Below are positions 1-6,889 of a stretch of DNA of 13,795 nt, one piece after another. The DNA is taken from NCBI GenBank assembly GCA_036004405.1, contig DASYRM010000181.1, positions 1-13,795 on the forward strand, in the 5' to 3' direction. How positions within the stretch are numbered: the first letter of the stretch is position 1; each line of letters begins with the position of its first letter. Origin of the DNA: DASYRM01 sp036004405. Lineage in GTDB: Bacteria > Acidobacteriota > Vicinamibacteria > Vicinamibacterales > UBA2999. The position numbers and the translations under genes are program-made. The notes beneath the pieces were generated by a model. The model saw only the letters and a list, made by a program, of their open reading frames with translations. It did no database searches and was not told the origin of the DNA.

Positions 1-1218
1 CAGATCGAGGCGGCGGAGCACGTTCCAGGTTCCCGCCCGGAACACGCAGCGCAGTCCCACCTGACGTCCGAAGTCGCAGCCGAGCGCGCCCGGCCGGTGC
101 CGGTAGTCCACATCCCACTGCGCGAACAGCGTGGCGAACGCGGTCTGCTTGCTGGTGGCGCCGGCGGCGTCGGCCAGGATGACGGCCAGGCTCGGCCGCG
201 GTGGTGGCGGTGGCGCCGATGGCGCCATGACGACGGGAGTGACCGTCGCGGCGCCGGGCGCCGTCACCGGCGACGCCAGCCGCATGCCCATCGCCCAGTC
301 GCCGGCGAGACGGCCGAGGCGCGCCGCGCCGAGCGCGGTGGCGCCCGCGGTGACGGCGAGCAGCACGACTGCCACCGAGGCGACCGGAATCCACCGCCGG
401 CCCCGCGCGGCGTGCCCGAGGACTTCGCCCGCCGCCCGCCGTGCCACGACCGCGGTCACCCGCGTCTTGCCCTTGGCGAAGGCGCCGAGCAGCGCCCGGT
501 CGCACACGCTGTTGATGAGCCGCGGCACGCCCGCCGCGCGACGGTGCACGACCCGCAGCGCGCGCTCGGTGAAGATCGCCTCGCGCCCGCCGGCGACGTC
601 CAGCCGGTGCCGCACGTACTCGCGGGTCTCGCCGAGCGTGAACGGCCGCAAGTGGTAGCGCGCGGTCACGCGCTGCGCGAGCTGGCGCAGCTGCGGGCGC
701 TGCAGCAGGTCGCCCAGCTCCGGCTGGCCGATGAGGATGACCTGCAGCAGCTTGTGGCGGGTCGTCTCGAGGTTCGTGAGCAGGCGCAGCTCCTCCAGCA
801 CGTCCATGCCGAGGTTCTGCGCCTCGTCGATGATGAGCACGGTGCGCCGGCCGCGAGCGTGCGCGTCGAGCAGCGCGCGCGACAGCGCGTCGACCAGCAC
901 CTTGAGGCTCGTGGCGCCGCTCGGGTAGCCGACGTGCAGCTCGTCGCACACGGTGGCCAGCAGCTCGACGCCGGTGAGACGGGGATTGAAGATCATCGCC
1001 ACGTCGACTTCCGATGGAAGCTGATCGAGGAGCGCCCGGCAGACGGTCGTCTTGCCCGTGCCGACCTCGCCCGTGAGGACCACGAAACCACCGCCCTCGC
1101 CCAGGCCGTAGAGCAGATGCGCCAGCGCCTCGCGGTGGCCGTCGCTCAGGAAGAGGTACCGCGGGTCCGGCGCCAGGGAGAAGGGACGCTCGGTGAGGCC
1201 GAAGTGGCGATCGTACAC
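1..1218 (-). CDS. exeA: ExeA/GspA-like AAA ATPase, general secretion pathway protein A (3' end cut by window edge)
   Basis: 406 codons are in the window with no stop, so the C-terminus lies beyond the left edge. The N-terminus (VYDRHFGLTERPFSLAPDP) is the typical ExeA opening. Walker A GEVGTGKT is at residues 50-57, Walker B TVLIIDE at 126-132, and a sensor-like GVPRLIN at 230-236. One membrane segment (about 277-297) is followed by a Pro/Ala-rich linker and the start of the periplasmic domain (ALFAQWDVDY, then GLRCVFRAGTWNVLRRL), which resembles the C39-peptidase-like part of ExeA. In the family, ExeA works with ExeB at the peptidoglycan to place the type II secretin; the same architecture also occurs in pilus-related loci, so the exact system is open. 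The GTG at 1218 is chosen because it gives the family N-terminus and lies 8 nt after a promoter -10. An in-frame ATG at 1260 would overlap the -35 and adds an unlikely Pro/Cys-rich leader. Confidence 0.88.
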   Translation of the reverse strand, partial: MYDRHFGLTERPFSLAPDPRYLFLSDGHREALAHLLYGLGEGGGFVVLTGEVGTGKTTVCRALLDQLPSEVDVAMIFNPRLTGVELLATVCDELHVGYPSGATSLKVLVDALSRALLDAHARGRRTVLIIDEAQNLGMDVLEELRLLTNLETTRHKLLQVILIGQPELGDLLQRPQLRQLAQRVTARYHLRPFTLGETREYVRHRLDVAGGREAIFTERALRVVHRRAAGVPRLINSVCDRALLGAFAKGKTRVTAVVARRAAGEVLGHAARGRRWIPVASVAVVLLAVTAGATALGAARLGRLAGDWAMGMRLASPVTAPGAATVTPVVMAPSAPPPPPRPSLAVILADAAGATSKQTAFATLFAQWDVDYRHRPGALGCDFGRQVGLRCVFRAGTWNVLRRLDL

Positions 1219-1226
1219 TGGCCAGC

Positions 1227-1256
1227 AGCGTAGACAAGGTGGTGGCGCCCCGTCAA
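1227..1256 (-). promoter_or_regulatory. Predicted sigma70-type promoter of the exeA-like gene, leaderless
   Basis: Read on the minus strand: -35 TTGACG (1251-1256), an 18-nt spacer, and -10 TACGCT (1227-1232). Only 8 nt separate the -10 from the GTG at 1218, so transcription should begin at or next to the start codon. No Shine-Dalgarno sequence is present, which fits a leaderless mRNA. Seen by eye only, not scored against a background. Confidence 0.5.
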
Positions 1257-1422
1257 TCATTGAGCGACGGAACGCACTGCTACTGGTCAGCGCTGCCCAG
1301 TGACAGGGCATCGGGGCGCACCCTCCCGAACTGCCGTCGTCAATGATCTTCGCGTGTTGGCGCGCAGCCCCCGGTGGTCCGCGTCTTGCCTTCAGCTATC
1401 TCCGCTGGGGCCCCGATGTCGC

Positions 1423-1429
1423 AGGAAGG
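1423..1429 (+). promoter_or_regulatory. Strong ribosome binding site before a 22-codon ORF
   Basis: AGGAAGG lies 6 nt upstream of the ATG at 1436. It is one of the best Shine-Dalgarno matches in the window, and it serves a mini-ORF rather than the long hydrolase gene behind it. This is the main reason to list the mini-ORF as possibly translated. Confidence 0.45.
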
Positions 1430-1435
1430 CGGAAC

Positions 1436-1504
1436 ATGAAGAACACGGCGGAACGGCTCGCCCGGGCCGTCCGGGAGCTCCCCCTCAACCGGCGGCACCG
1501 CTAG
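1436..1504 (+). CDS. Putative 22-aa leader or small protein upstream of the SGNH hydrolase gene
   Basis: The short ORF begins MKNTAERLARAVREL and ends LNRRHR before a TAG at 1502-1504. It is basic, with a likely amphipathic helix, and has a good Shine-Dalgarno sequence. It stops 10 nt before the ATG of the hydrolase gene at 1515, which itself has no clear ribosome binding site, so translation of the mini-ORF could re-initiate at, or be coupled to, the hydrolase gene. It is in a different frame from the hydrolase and cannot be a simple N-terminal extension. I recognise no family, and it may be a chance ORF in GC-rich DNA. Confidence 0.35.
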   Translation: MKNTAERLARAVRELPLNRRHR

Positions 1505-1514
1505 GCAGACCCGC

Positions 1515-2459
1515 ATGCTCCCCGACGACGTCACGCGTGCCGCGATCGAGACCGGTCGCCGGCATGCCGACACGCTGCTGAGAGACCGGGCCCGCGCCCT
1601 CGAGCGGCGCGCGCATGCGCTGGCCGAGCATCCCGCGCCGCTGGAGCTGCGCGCCGACGCCGTCAGCGCGAAGGCGGCGCTGCTGGCGGAAGCGGTGCTG
1701 ACGCAAAGCGCCGGGTACCTCGTGGCGGAGGGCGATTCGTGGTTCGACTACCCGCTGCACGACGTCCTCGACGAGCTGGAAGACGGTCACGGCTACGACG
1801 TGGAGTCGGTGCCCCACAGGGGCGATCCCATGGCGGCGACGACGGACGGCGGCAACCAGCTCTGCCGGTTCACCCGGCAGATCGAGAAGCTGCTCGGACG
1901 TGGCGTCGTGCCCAAGGCCATCCTCGTCTCCGGCGGGGACAACGACGTGGCCGGCGAGCAGTTCGGCCTGCTGCTGAACTACGCGCGGTCCTCGGTCGCC
2001 GGCCTCTCTGCGCTGATCCTTCACGGCGTCGTCGACGAGCGCGTGCGAATCGGGTACATCCCAACGCTGAGCGCCATCACCGAGGTCTGCCGGCACAAGC
2101 TGGGCCGGCCGCTGCCGATCGTCGTCCACGGCTACGACTTTCCGGTCGCCGACGGACGCGGCTGCATGGGCGGCTGGTGGTTCCTGCCGGGTCCCGACGC
2201 AGCGGAGCACGGCAACGGGAACGACGACGTGAGCCGCCGCCTCGAGCTGGCGCGCGAGCTGGTCGACCGCTTCAACGCCATGCTGGCCGGCCTCGCCGAC
2301 CTTCCGGACTTCCGTCACGTCCACTACGTCGACCTGCGCAACACGCTCTCGACGGCCCTCAGCTACCAGGACTGGCGCGCGACGGAGCGGCATCCCAGCG
2401 AGCGCGGCTTCCGCCGTATCGTCGAGCGCTTCGACGCGGTCCTGCGAAGCCTGCCGTAG
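1515..2459 (+). CDS. SGNH/GDSL-like hydrolase, hypothetical
   Basis: A 314-aa protein with the block pattern of SGNH hydrolases: block I VAEGDSWFDYP (nucleophile Ser75), block III VSGGDNDVAG (Asn143), and block V RHPSERGF (His293). HGYDFPV (205-211) precedes a Trp/Gly-rich loop (CMGGWWFLPG). The aspartate usually found three residues before the catalytic His (DxxH) is Thr290 here, with Glu291 beside it, so the third catalytic residue may be different or absent. Residues 1-65 are Arg/Ala-rich and helical. No signal peptide or membrane span is visible, so a cytoplasmic location is likely. SGNH enzymes act on esters of lipids, sugars or peptidoglycan; nothing here fixes the substrate. It starts 10 nt after a mini-ORF, and no strong ribosome binding site precedes the ATG. 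Confidence 0.72.
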   Translation: MLPDDVTRAAIETGRRHADTLLRDRARALERRAHALAEHPAPLELRADAVSAKAALLAEAVLTQSAGYLVAEGDSWFDYPLHDVLDELEDGHGYDVESVPHRGDPMAATTDGGNQLCRFTRQIEKLLGRGVVPKAILVSGGDNDVAGEQFGLLLNYARSSVAGLSALILHGVVDERVRIGYIPTLSAITEVCRHKLGRPLPIVVHGYDFPVADGRGCMGGWWFLPGPDAAEHGNGNDDVSRRLELARELVDRFNAMLAGLADLPDFRHVHYVDLRNTLSTALSYQDWRATERHPSERGFRRIVERFDAVLRSLP

Positions 2460-2493
2460 CATCGTCCTCGCCCTCGCCGTCCCCACAGCGTCA

Positions 2494-2522
2494 TTGCGGT
2501 TCCGCGGCCGATCGGCTACGGT
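2494..2522 (+). promoter_or_regulatory. Predicted promoter of the outer-membrane protein gene
   Basis: -35 TTGCGG (2494-2499), a 17-nt spacer, and -10 TACGGT (2517-2522). Transcription would begin near 2529, giving a 5' leader of roughly 56 nt that carries the AAAGGGGA ribosome binding site. This is the one predicted promoter in the window with a normal leader, and its gene also has a clear Shine-Dalgarno sequence. Visual match only. Confidence 0.35.
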
Positions 2523-2572
2523 GAGGCGACTTGCCCACAGCGCCTCCGCGTTCGCGCCTGCCGGCCACGCTC

Positions 2573-2580
2573 AAAGGGGA
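2573..2580 (+). promoter_or_regulatory. Ribosome binding site that sets the start of the outer-membrane protein
   Basis: AAAGGGGA ends 4 nt before the ATG at 2585. It selects this ATG over the in-frame TTG at 2531, which would add 18 Pro/Arg-rich residues in front of a clean signal peptide. Confidence 0.6.
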
Positions 2581-2584
2581 CGAC

Positions 2585-3400
2585 ATGATCACAGGGACGG
2601 GATGGCGAATCACGTTCGCGGTGGTCGCGGCACTGACGATCGGTGCCGCGCCGGCGCTCGCGCAGTCGCCGGCGGCGTCGGTCGGCTCCGGGGTCCACGA
2701 CTGGACCGGGCTCTATGGTGGTCTCAATGCCGGCTACGGCTGGGGTAACAATCCGGTCGTCCTGTCCGGGGACGAGGCCCAGGTCCAGAACATCGGGATC
2801 GCGCTGGGGATCCTGCCCTCATCGCTCGCCGATGATCCGGACGGGTTCATCGGCGGCGCGCAGCTCGGCTACAGCTTCCAGCTCGGCCCGGTGGTCCTGG
2901 GAACGGAGACCGATCTCCAGTTTGCGGAGATCGCGTCGAGCCAGACGGTGTCAACCGCCGTCCCGCCATTCGCGCCGTTCACCACCCGGGCCTCGCAGAA
3001 GCTGGACATGCTGGGCACCGTGCGCGGGCGCGTCGGCATCAGCCCGTTTTCGCCGTCGCTGCTCCCGGACGACGCCCTGCTCTTCTATGCGACGGGCGGT
3101 TTTGCCTACGGACATGCCTCCCTGAAGGCGAGCGCGGTCAATCCGGGCTGCTTCGCTATTTGCTCGTTCGGTCAGGAGTCGCACGTGCTGCCGGGCTGGA
3201 CGGTCGGTGGCGGCCTCGAATACGCCTTCGCCCGGCGATGGTCCGTCAAGGCGGAGTATCTGCACTACGATCTCGGGTCCTTCACCATGACCGTCCGCGA
3301 TCACCGCGACCGGTTTCCCGGTGTGTTCGAGACATTCACCGCCGACATCAGCGGCAACGTCGTCCGCCTCGGAGTGAACTTCAAGTTCTGGGGGCCGTAG
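2585..3400 (+). CDS. Outer-membrane beta-barrel (porin-family) protein
   Basis: A 271-aa protein with a cleavable signal peptide: hydrophobic core ITFAVVAALTIG, then AAPALA|Q with cleavage after about residue 26. The mature part opens with HDWTGLYGGLNAGYGWG, the hallmark of the small outer-membrane beta-barrel family (PF13505-like) well known from alphaproteobacteria such as Omp25/RopB relatives. Alternating aromatic and glycine strands follow (LGYSFQLGPVVLGTETDL, VGGGLEYAFARRWSVKAEY). The C-terminal strand VVRLGVNFKF ends two aromatic-spaced residues before a WGP tail, consistent with a BAM-recognised beta-signal. The protein should sit in the outer membrane with eight or so strands as a porin or structural protein; the ligand is unknown. 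The pair of cysteines in GCFAIC could form a loop disulfide. It has its own predicted promoter and ribosome binding site. Confidence 0.85.
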   Translation: MITGTGWRITFAVVAALTIGAAPALAQSPAASVGSGVHDWTGLYGGLNAGYGWGNNPVVLSGDEAQVQNIGIALGILPSSLADDPDGFIGGAQLGYSFQLGPVVLGTETDLQFAEIASSQTVSTAVPPFAPFTTRASQKLDMLGTVRGRVGISPFSPSLLPDDALLFYATGGFAYGHASLKASAVNPGCFAICSFGQESHVLPGWTVGGGLEYAFARRWSVKAEYLHYDLGSFTMTVRDHRDRFPGVFETFTADISGNVVRLGVNFKFWGP

Positions 3401-3406
3401 CCGGGA

Positions 3407-3435
3407 TTGACGGAGTGAGTCGGGCGGGCTAGCGT
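3407..3435 (+). promoter_or_regulatory. Predicted leaderless promoter of the nitroreductase gene
   Basis: -35 TTGACG (3407-3412), a 17-nt spacer, and -10 TAGCGT (3430-3435), followed by only 7 nt to the ATG at 3443. Transcription should therefore begin at or within a base of the start codon, and there is no Shine-Dalgarno sequence. This is the cleanest example of the leaderless layout in this window. Confidence 0.5.
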
Positions 3436-3442
3436 CTCAGCC

Positions 3443-4099
3443 ATGACGACTCCGCTCATCGACCACTCGCGTCTGTCCATGCCGCTGAACGAGGCGATCT
3501 TCACCCAGCGCGCGATCCGGCGCTTCCGTCCGGAGCCCATCTCGACGAACGACATTCGGCTCATTGTCGAGGCCGCGGTGCGGGCGCCCAACGGAGGAAA
3601 CCGCCAGATCGGCCGCTTCCTGATCGTGACCGACCGCGAGTCGATCCGTCGCTTCGGCGCACTCTACCGCGAAGCGTGGTGGGCCAAGCGCAAGGAAGAG
3701 AAGGGCTGGACGAGCGTGGCCGACATCCCGGCCGAGGACAGGACGTACCGGTCGGCCAGCGAGCTCGCCGAGCACATGAGGGACGTGCCCTGCGTCGTGT
3801 TCGCGCTGGCGATGCCTCCCGGCCACGCGAACTCGGTGATTCCCGCCGCCCAGAACTTGATGCTGGCCGCGCGCGCCCTCGGCATCGGCGCGGTGCCCAC
3901 CACGCTGCACCCGAGCGTGATGTCCCGCTTCCACGAGATGTTCGGTATCCCGGCCGACGTCACGTTCCACTTCTGCATTCCACTCGGCTATCCGCAAGGC
4001 AGCTTCGGGCCCAACGTGCGGCGGCCGACCGCCGAGACGACGTATTTCGGGCACTGGGGTGGCGCCGTCCCCTGGGCCCCAACAGGCGGACGGCGATAA
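3443..4099 (+). CDS. Nitroreductase-family FMN oxidoreductase
   Basis: A 218-aa protein. The N-terminal AIFTQRAIRRFRPEPIS (18-34) and VRAPNGGNRQIGRFLIVTD (46-64) are the FMN-phosphate and flavin-contact segments of the nitroreductase fold. ARALGIGAVPTT (143-154) and the C-terminal IPLGYPQG...RRPTAET are the other family landmarks. Family members use FMN and NAD(P)H to reduce nitroaromatics, quinones or other electron-poor substrates, usually as soluble dimers; the substrate here cannot be named. The length is normal. The last residues (HWGGAVPWAPTGGRR) are a short non-conserved tail. The gene has its own leaderless-type promoter and is followed by a 145-bp spacer, so it is probably monocistronic. 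An in-frame ATG at 3479 is a weaker alternative start. Confidence 0.87.
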   Translation: MTTPLIDHSRLSMPLNEAIFTQRAIRRFRPEPISTNDIRLIVEAAVRAPNGGNRQIGRFLIVTDRESIRRFGALYREAWWAKRKEEKGWTSVADIPAEDRTYRSASELAEHMRDVPCVVFALAMPPGHANSVIPAAQNLMLAARALGIGAVPTTLHPSVMSRFHEMFGIPADVTFHFCIPLGYPQGSFGPNVRRPTAETTYFGHWGGAVPWAPTGGRR

Positions 4100-4119
4100 G
4101 GGTCCATCTGCTTCGTTGC

Positions 4120-4174
4120 CTCAGTCGGCCCTCCCTGCGACGTGGCCGGGCCACGTCTCAGTCGGGCCTTCCTT
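4120..4174. repeat. Imperfect direct repeats flanking a perfect palindrome
   Basis: CTCAGTCGGCCCTCCCT (4120-4136) recurs as CTCAGTCGGGCCTTCCTT (4157-4174), with the palindrome at 4139-4157 between them. A weaker third copy (CTGGGCCCTTCTCGCC) begins near 4189. The block lies in the only long spacer between the nitroreductase and rhomboid genes. It has the look of a small interspersed repeat (REP-like), but whether it recurs in the genome cannot be seen here. Confidence 0.45.
4139..4157. repeat. Perfect palindrome with hairpin potential
   Basis: GACGTGGCC and GGCCACGTC are exact reverse complements around a single central G (9-bp arms, or an 8-bp stem with a 3-nt loop in RNA). It is 40 nt past the nitroreductase stop. 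No T-run follows, so it is not a textbook Rho-independent terminator. It could be a protein-binding dyad, an RNA-stabilising stem, or part of a repeat element. Confidence 0.55.
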
Positions 4175-4244
4175 CGGCGCCTCGCAGCTGGGCCCTTCTC
4201 GCCGCCCGGTCTTGCGCGGCGGTCGGGGAGGGCACGGGGACTTC

Positions 4245-5111
4245 GTGCAGGAGACGGCGCTCCGCACCACCGCGCGTCTGAGCGAAGCGGAGGAGTGGGC
4301 GCTCGTGCTCACCGCCGCCGGGATTCCGTCTCGTCTGCAGCCGGCCGCCGAAGTCTGGACGCTGTTCGTGCCGGAGGCCGACGTCGCGAAGGCGTGCGAC
4401 GCGCTGGATGCCTACGACGCGGAGATGCCGGTTGCCGCCGTCGCGCCGCCCGCGGCCGCGATGGCGACCGACACCGCGTGGACGATCGGGCTCATCGCCG
4501 CCCTGCTGCTGCTCGGCTTCTTCGCCATCAGCGGTCCGGCGGCCGCCGGCTCACGCTGGTTCGCGCGCGGCGCCGCCGCCGCCGGCCTCATGCTGCACGG
4601 CGAGTCCTGGCGCGCGGTGACGGCGCTGACCCTGCACGTCGACACGATGCACGTGGTGGGTAACGCCGTGGCGACGGCGTTGTTGCTGCCTCTCGTCGTG
4701 CAGTCGCTCGGGGCCGGTGTGGGCGTCTGGCTCGTGCTCCTGGCCGGCGCGGGAGGCAACGTGCTCGCGGCCATGGTGCACGAGCCCTCGCACGTCGCCG
4801 CCGGCGCCTCCACCGCCACGTTCGGCGCCATCGGCATTCTCGCCGCGCTCCGCGTTCGGCTCGGGTCGACCGGGCGCCGGTGGTGGGTCGCCCCCGTCGC
4901 CACCCTCGTGCTCCTCGCCATGCTCGGGATGAGTCGTGGCGCGGACGTCGCCGCGCATGCGCTCGGCCTGCTGACGGGCGGCGTGCTCGGGTCGATCGGT
5001 GGGGGCTTCCGCCGGCCGCTCGCGCCGCCGATCCAGTGGGTGCTCGCGGCGGCCGCGGCGCTGGCGGTCGTGGGCTGCTGGCATCTCGCGCTCACTCGCG
5101 GAGCGGGCTAG
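4245..5111 (+). CDS. Rhomboid-family intramembrane serine protease with N-terminal DUF2007-like region
   Basis: 288 aa from the GTG at 4245, chosen for the GGGGA a few bases upstream; an in-frame GTG at 4059 would overlap the nitroreductase gene and translate the repeat block. Residues 12-60 (AEEWALVLTAAGIPSR... WTLFVPEADVAKACDALDAY) resemble the small DUF2007-like domain, a cytosolic alpha/beta module. About six or seven hydrophobic spans follow. Rhomboid landmarks are intact: SWRAVTALTLH (121-131), H131-x4-H136-x3-N140, the catalytic GASTATFG with Ser189, and AAHALG with His238. Rhomboids cut substrate membrane helices within the bilayer; the substrate is unknown. The amidohydrolase start follows 9 nt after the stop, suggesting co-transcription, although the functions look unrelated. 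Confidence 0.85.
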   Translation: MQETALRTTARLSEAEEWALVLTAAGIPSRLQPAAEVWTLFVPEADVAKACDALDAYDAEMPVAAVAPPAAAMATDTAWTIGLIAALLLLGFFAISGPAAAGSRWFARGAAAAGLMLHGESWRAVTALTLHVDTMHVVGNAVATALLLPLVVQSLGAGVGVWLVLLAGAGGNVLAAMVHEPSHVAAGASTATFGAIGILAALRVRLGSTGRRWWVAPVATLVLLAMLGMSRGADVAAHALGLLTGGVLGSIGGGFRRPLAPPIQWVLAAAAALAVVGCWHLALTRGAG

Positions 5112-5120
5112 GATAGCCGC

Positions 5121-6218
5121 ATGAAGCCGATCATCTCCGCGGACTCGCACGTCACCGAGCCGCCCGGCACCTATGTCGACCGCATCGATCACCGGTTCAA
5201 GGACCGCGCGCCGCGGATGGTACACGATCCGAAGCGCGGCGACCTGTTCGTGATCGAGGGCCTCGACAAGCCGATCCCCATGGGGCTCATCGCCGCCGCC
5301 GGCAAGACGGCCGAGGAGCTGGCGATGTTCGGTGCGCGCTTCGAGGACATGCATCGCGGCGGCTGGGATCCCGACGCGCGGATGGCCGACCAGGACCGCG
5401 ACGGCGTGAGCGCCGAGGTGCTCTATCCCACCGTCGGCATGATGATCTGCAACCATCCCGACTTCGATTTCAAGCACGCGTGCTTCACCGCGTACAACCT
5501 GTGGATCGCCGAGTACAGCGCGGCGCATCCCGACCGGCTGCTCGGCATCGGCCAGACGGCGATGCGCTCGGTGGACGACGGCATCGCGGATCTGCGGACC
5601 ATCAAGGCGCTCGGCCTGCGCGGCGTCATGTTGCCCGGCAACCCGGCCGGCGCCGACTACGACGACCCCCGCTGGGCGCCGTTCTACGAGGCGGCCGTCG
5701 ATCTCGGGCTGCCGCTCAGCTTCCATATCTTGACCAGCGCCCAGGACAACGCGAAGACGCGCGGTCCCAAGCTCAACTCGTTCATGGCGATCATCCGCGG
5801 CTGCCAGGACATCCTGGGCACGTTCATCTTCGGCGGCGTCTTCGAGCGTCATCCGGGGCTACGCGTGGTGTGCGTGGAGGCGGACGCCGGCTGGGTGCCG
5901 CACTACATGTACCGCATGGACCACGCGTACTCGCGCCATCGCTACTGGCTGCCGTCCGGCACGCTCACCAGGATGCCGAGCGAGTATTTCCGCGAGCACG
6001 TGTACACGACGTTCCAGGACGACTGGACGGCGTTCCAGGTGAAGGACCTCTGCAACATCCGCCGTCTGCTGTGGGCCAACGACTTTCCGCACTCGGACTC
6101 GACGTGGCCGGAGTCGCAGGCGGTGCTGGCGCGGCAGGCGGCGGGACTGAGCGAGAGCGAGCGGGACCTCGTGCTGCACGACAACGTCGCGCAACTCTAT
6201 CGGCTGGGCGTTGACTAA
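5121..6218 (+). CDS. Amidohydrolase-2 family (PF04909-type) metal-dependent hydrolase
   Basis: A 365-aa TIM-barrel enzyme. The N-terminal strand SADSHVTEP supplies Asp8 and His10. His202 (LSFHIL), Glu253 (VCVEADAGWVP) and Asp321 in WANDFPHSDSTWP match the metal-site positions of the ACMSD/2-hydroxymuconate-like branch of the amidohydrolase superfamily. Members hydrolyse C-N or C-O bonds or decarboxylate aromatic acids; the substrate cannot be deduced. The length is typical, there is no signal peptide, and it is probably cytosolic. A TAGGAT hexamer (5109-5114) ends 6 nt before the ATG and overlaps the rhomboid stop codon. It could be a leaderless -10, but no good -35 is seen upstream, and its AGGA could equally act as a weak ribosome binding site for an operon gene. 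Confidence 0.86.
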   Translation: MKPIISADSHVTEPPGTYVDRIDHRFKDRAPRMVHDPKRGDLFVIEGLDKPIPMGLIAAAGKTAEELAMFGARFEDMHRGGWDPDARMADQDRDGVSAEVLYPTVGMMICNHPDFDFKHACFTAYNLWIAEYSAAHPDRLLGIGQTAMRSVDDGIADLRTIKALGLRGVMLPGNPAGADYDDPRWAPFYEAAVDLGLPLSFHILTSAQDNAKTRGPKLNSFMAIIRGCQDILGTFIFGGVFERHPGLRVVCVEADAGWVPHYMYRMDHAYSRHRYWLPSGTLTRMPSEYFREHVYTTFQDDWTAFQVKDLCNIRRLLWANDFPHSDSTWPESQAVLARQAAGLSESERDLVLHDNVAQLYRLGVD

Positions 6219-6243
6219 GGGAGGCGCCACAACTCGGACGTAC

Positions 6244-6260
6244 GCGCCGCTTTCCGGCGC
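6244..6260. terminator. Hairpin between convergent genes, possible bidirectional terminator
   Basis: GCGCCG (6244-6249), loop CTTTC, CGGCGC (6255-6260): a perfect 6-bp GC stem 25 nt past the amidohydrolase stop and 33 nt before the end of the opposing gene. No T-run follows on either strand, so intrinsic termination is uncertain. The position between two converging genes is the main argument. Confidence 0.3.
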
Positions 6261-6292
6261 AGTCACACCACGGCTACCCTGACGCTACCCGG

Positions 6293-6889
6293 TCAAGCCA
6301 TTTCTCGGGCGACGAAGTTCGTAGCGAGACCGACGAGATCGCGAAACGCTCGAGCTCCGAACACGGTGCCGTAGTTGCGGCGTATGCCGATGGACTCGTC
6401 GCTCAAAAAGCGGTAGGTCCGGTAGAGCTCACGGACAGTCGGCTGCTTCTCTGCTCGTACCAGGGCGTCTGTCAACGCGATCAGCAGTCCTCGAGGCCCC
6501 TCACCGTGGACGTACGCATCGGTGCCGCTGAGGTCGCTCAACGTCCGTTGCACCCTGAACGGGCGCGCCTCGAACACAAACCATTGATGATTCCGGTGTC
6601 GGCGAGCGAGCGCGACCGCAAGCCCGGCCTCGAACGGCATGTTGAATCGCGGCGCCCGTCCCGAGATTTGAATCCGGCTGAGGTCGTGGAATGAGTATCG
6701 ACATGCCGCGATCAGCTCGAGGATGCGATCCAAGCGTCGAGTGGGCCCAGGAAGCTCCAGAGTCGCTCTCGGACGGAGTCCGTGGCCGCAAAGTCCGGCG
6801 ATGAAGGCAAGGAATAACTTCTCGTAACGCAGATCGTAGGAACGTTGAGAAACGCGTTGTGCGGAGAGTATCGCTCGGCGATCGGTCAG
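6293..6889 (-). CDS. Hypothetical protein with deoxyribosyltransferase/TIR-like FNMPFE-GLA core, non-canonical start
   Basis: The frame is open from 6940 to the TGA at 6293-6295. Starting at the CTG 6889-6887, which overlaps the stop of the upstream small gene as CTGA, gives 198 aa. Segments in order: KLFLAFIAGLCGHGLRP (24-40, first beta strand and helix), RILELIAACRYSFHDLSRI (55-73), PRFNMPFEAGLAVALA (80-95, Glu87), HQWFVFEARPFRVQRTLSD (101-119), SGTDAYVHG (121-129). I recognise this as a recurrent uncharacterised family whose FNMPFELGLA signature sits where TIR and nucleoside 2-deoxyribosyltransferase-like folds carry their catalytic Glu. That fold assignment, and any nucleotide or NAD chemistry, is inference. 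The only ordinary start (TTG 6733) would delete the first conserved strand. GC is lower than in the flanks. Its partner is the HTH-like gene just upstream. Confidence 0.6.
   Translation of the reverse strand: MTDRRAILSAQRVSQRSYDLRYEKLFLAFIAGLCGHGLRPRATLELPGPTRRLDRILELIAACRYSFHDLSRIQISGRAPRFNMPFEAGLAVALARRHRNHQWFVFEARPFRVQRTLSDLSGTDAYVHGEGPRGLLIALTDALVRAEKQPTVRELYRTYRFLSDESIGIRRNYGTVFGARAFRDLVGLATNFVAREMA

Noticed and set aside
97..1233. Plus-strand open frame of 378 codons opposite the exeA-like gene
   Set aside because: The composition is Arg/Ala/Asp/Gln-rich without domain features. The minus strand encodes Walker A and B motifs and the ExeA N-terminus over the same bases.
4204..4224. CCGCC...GGCGG stem just before the rhomboid start
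   Set aside because: Only five pairs with a large loop and mismatches; expected by chance at this GC content.
4551..5852. Minus-strand open frame of 433 codons opposite the rhomboid and PF04909-type amidohydrolase genes
   Set aside because: It spans two real plus-strand genes with intact catalytic motifs, and its own translation is low-complexity.
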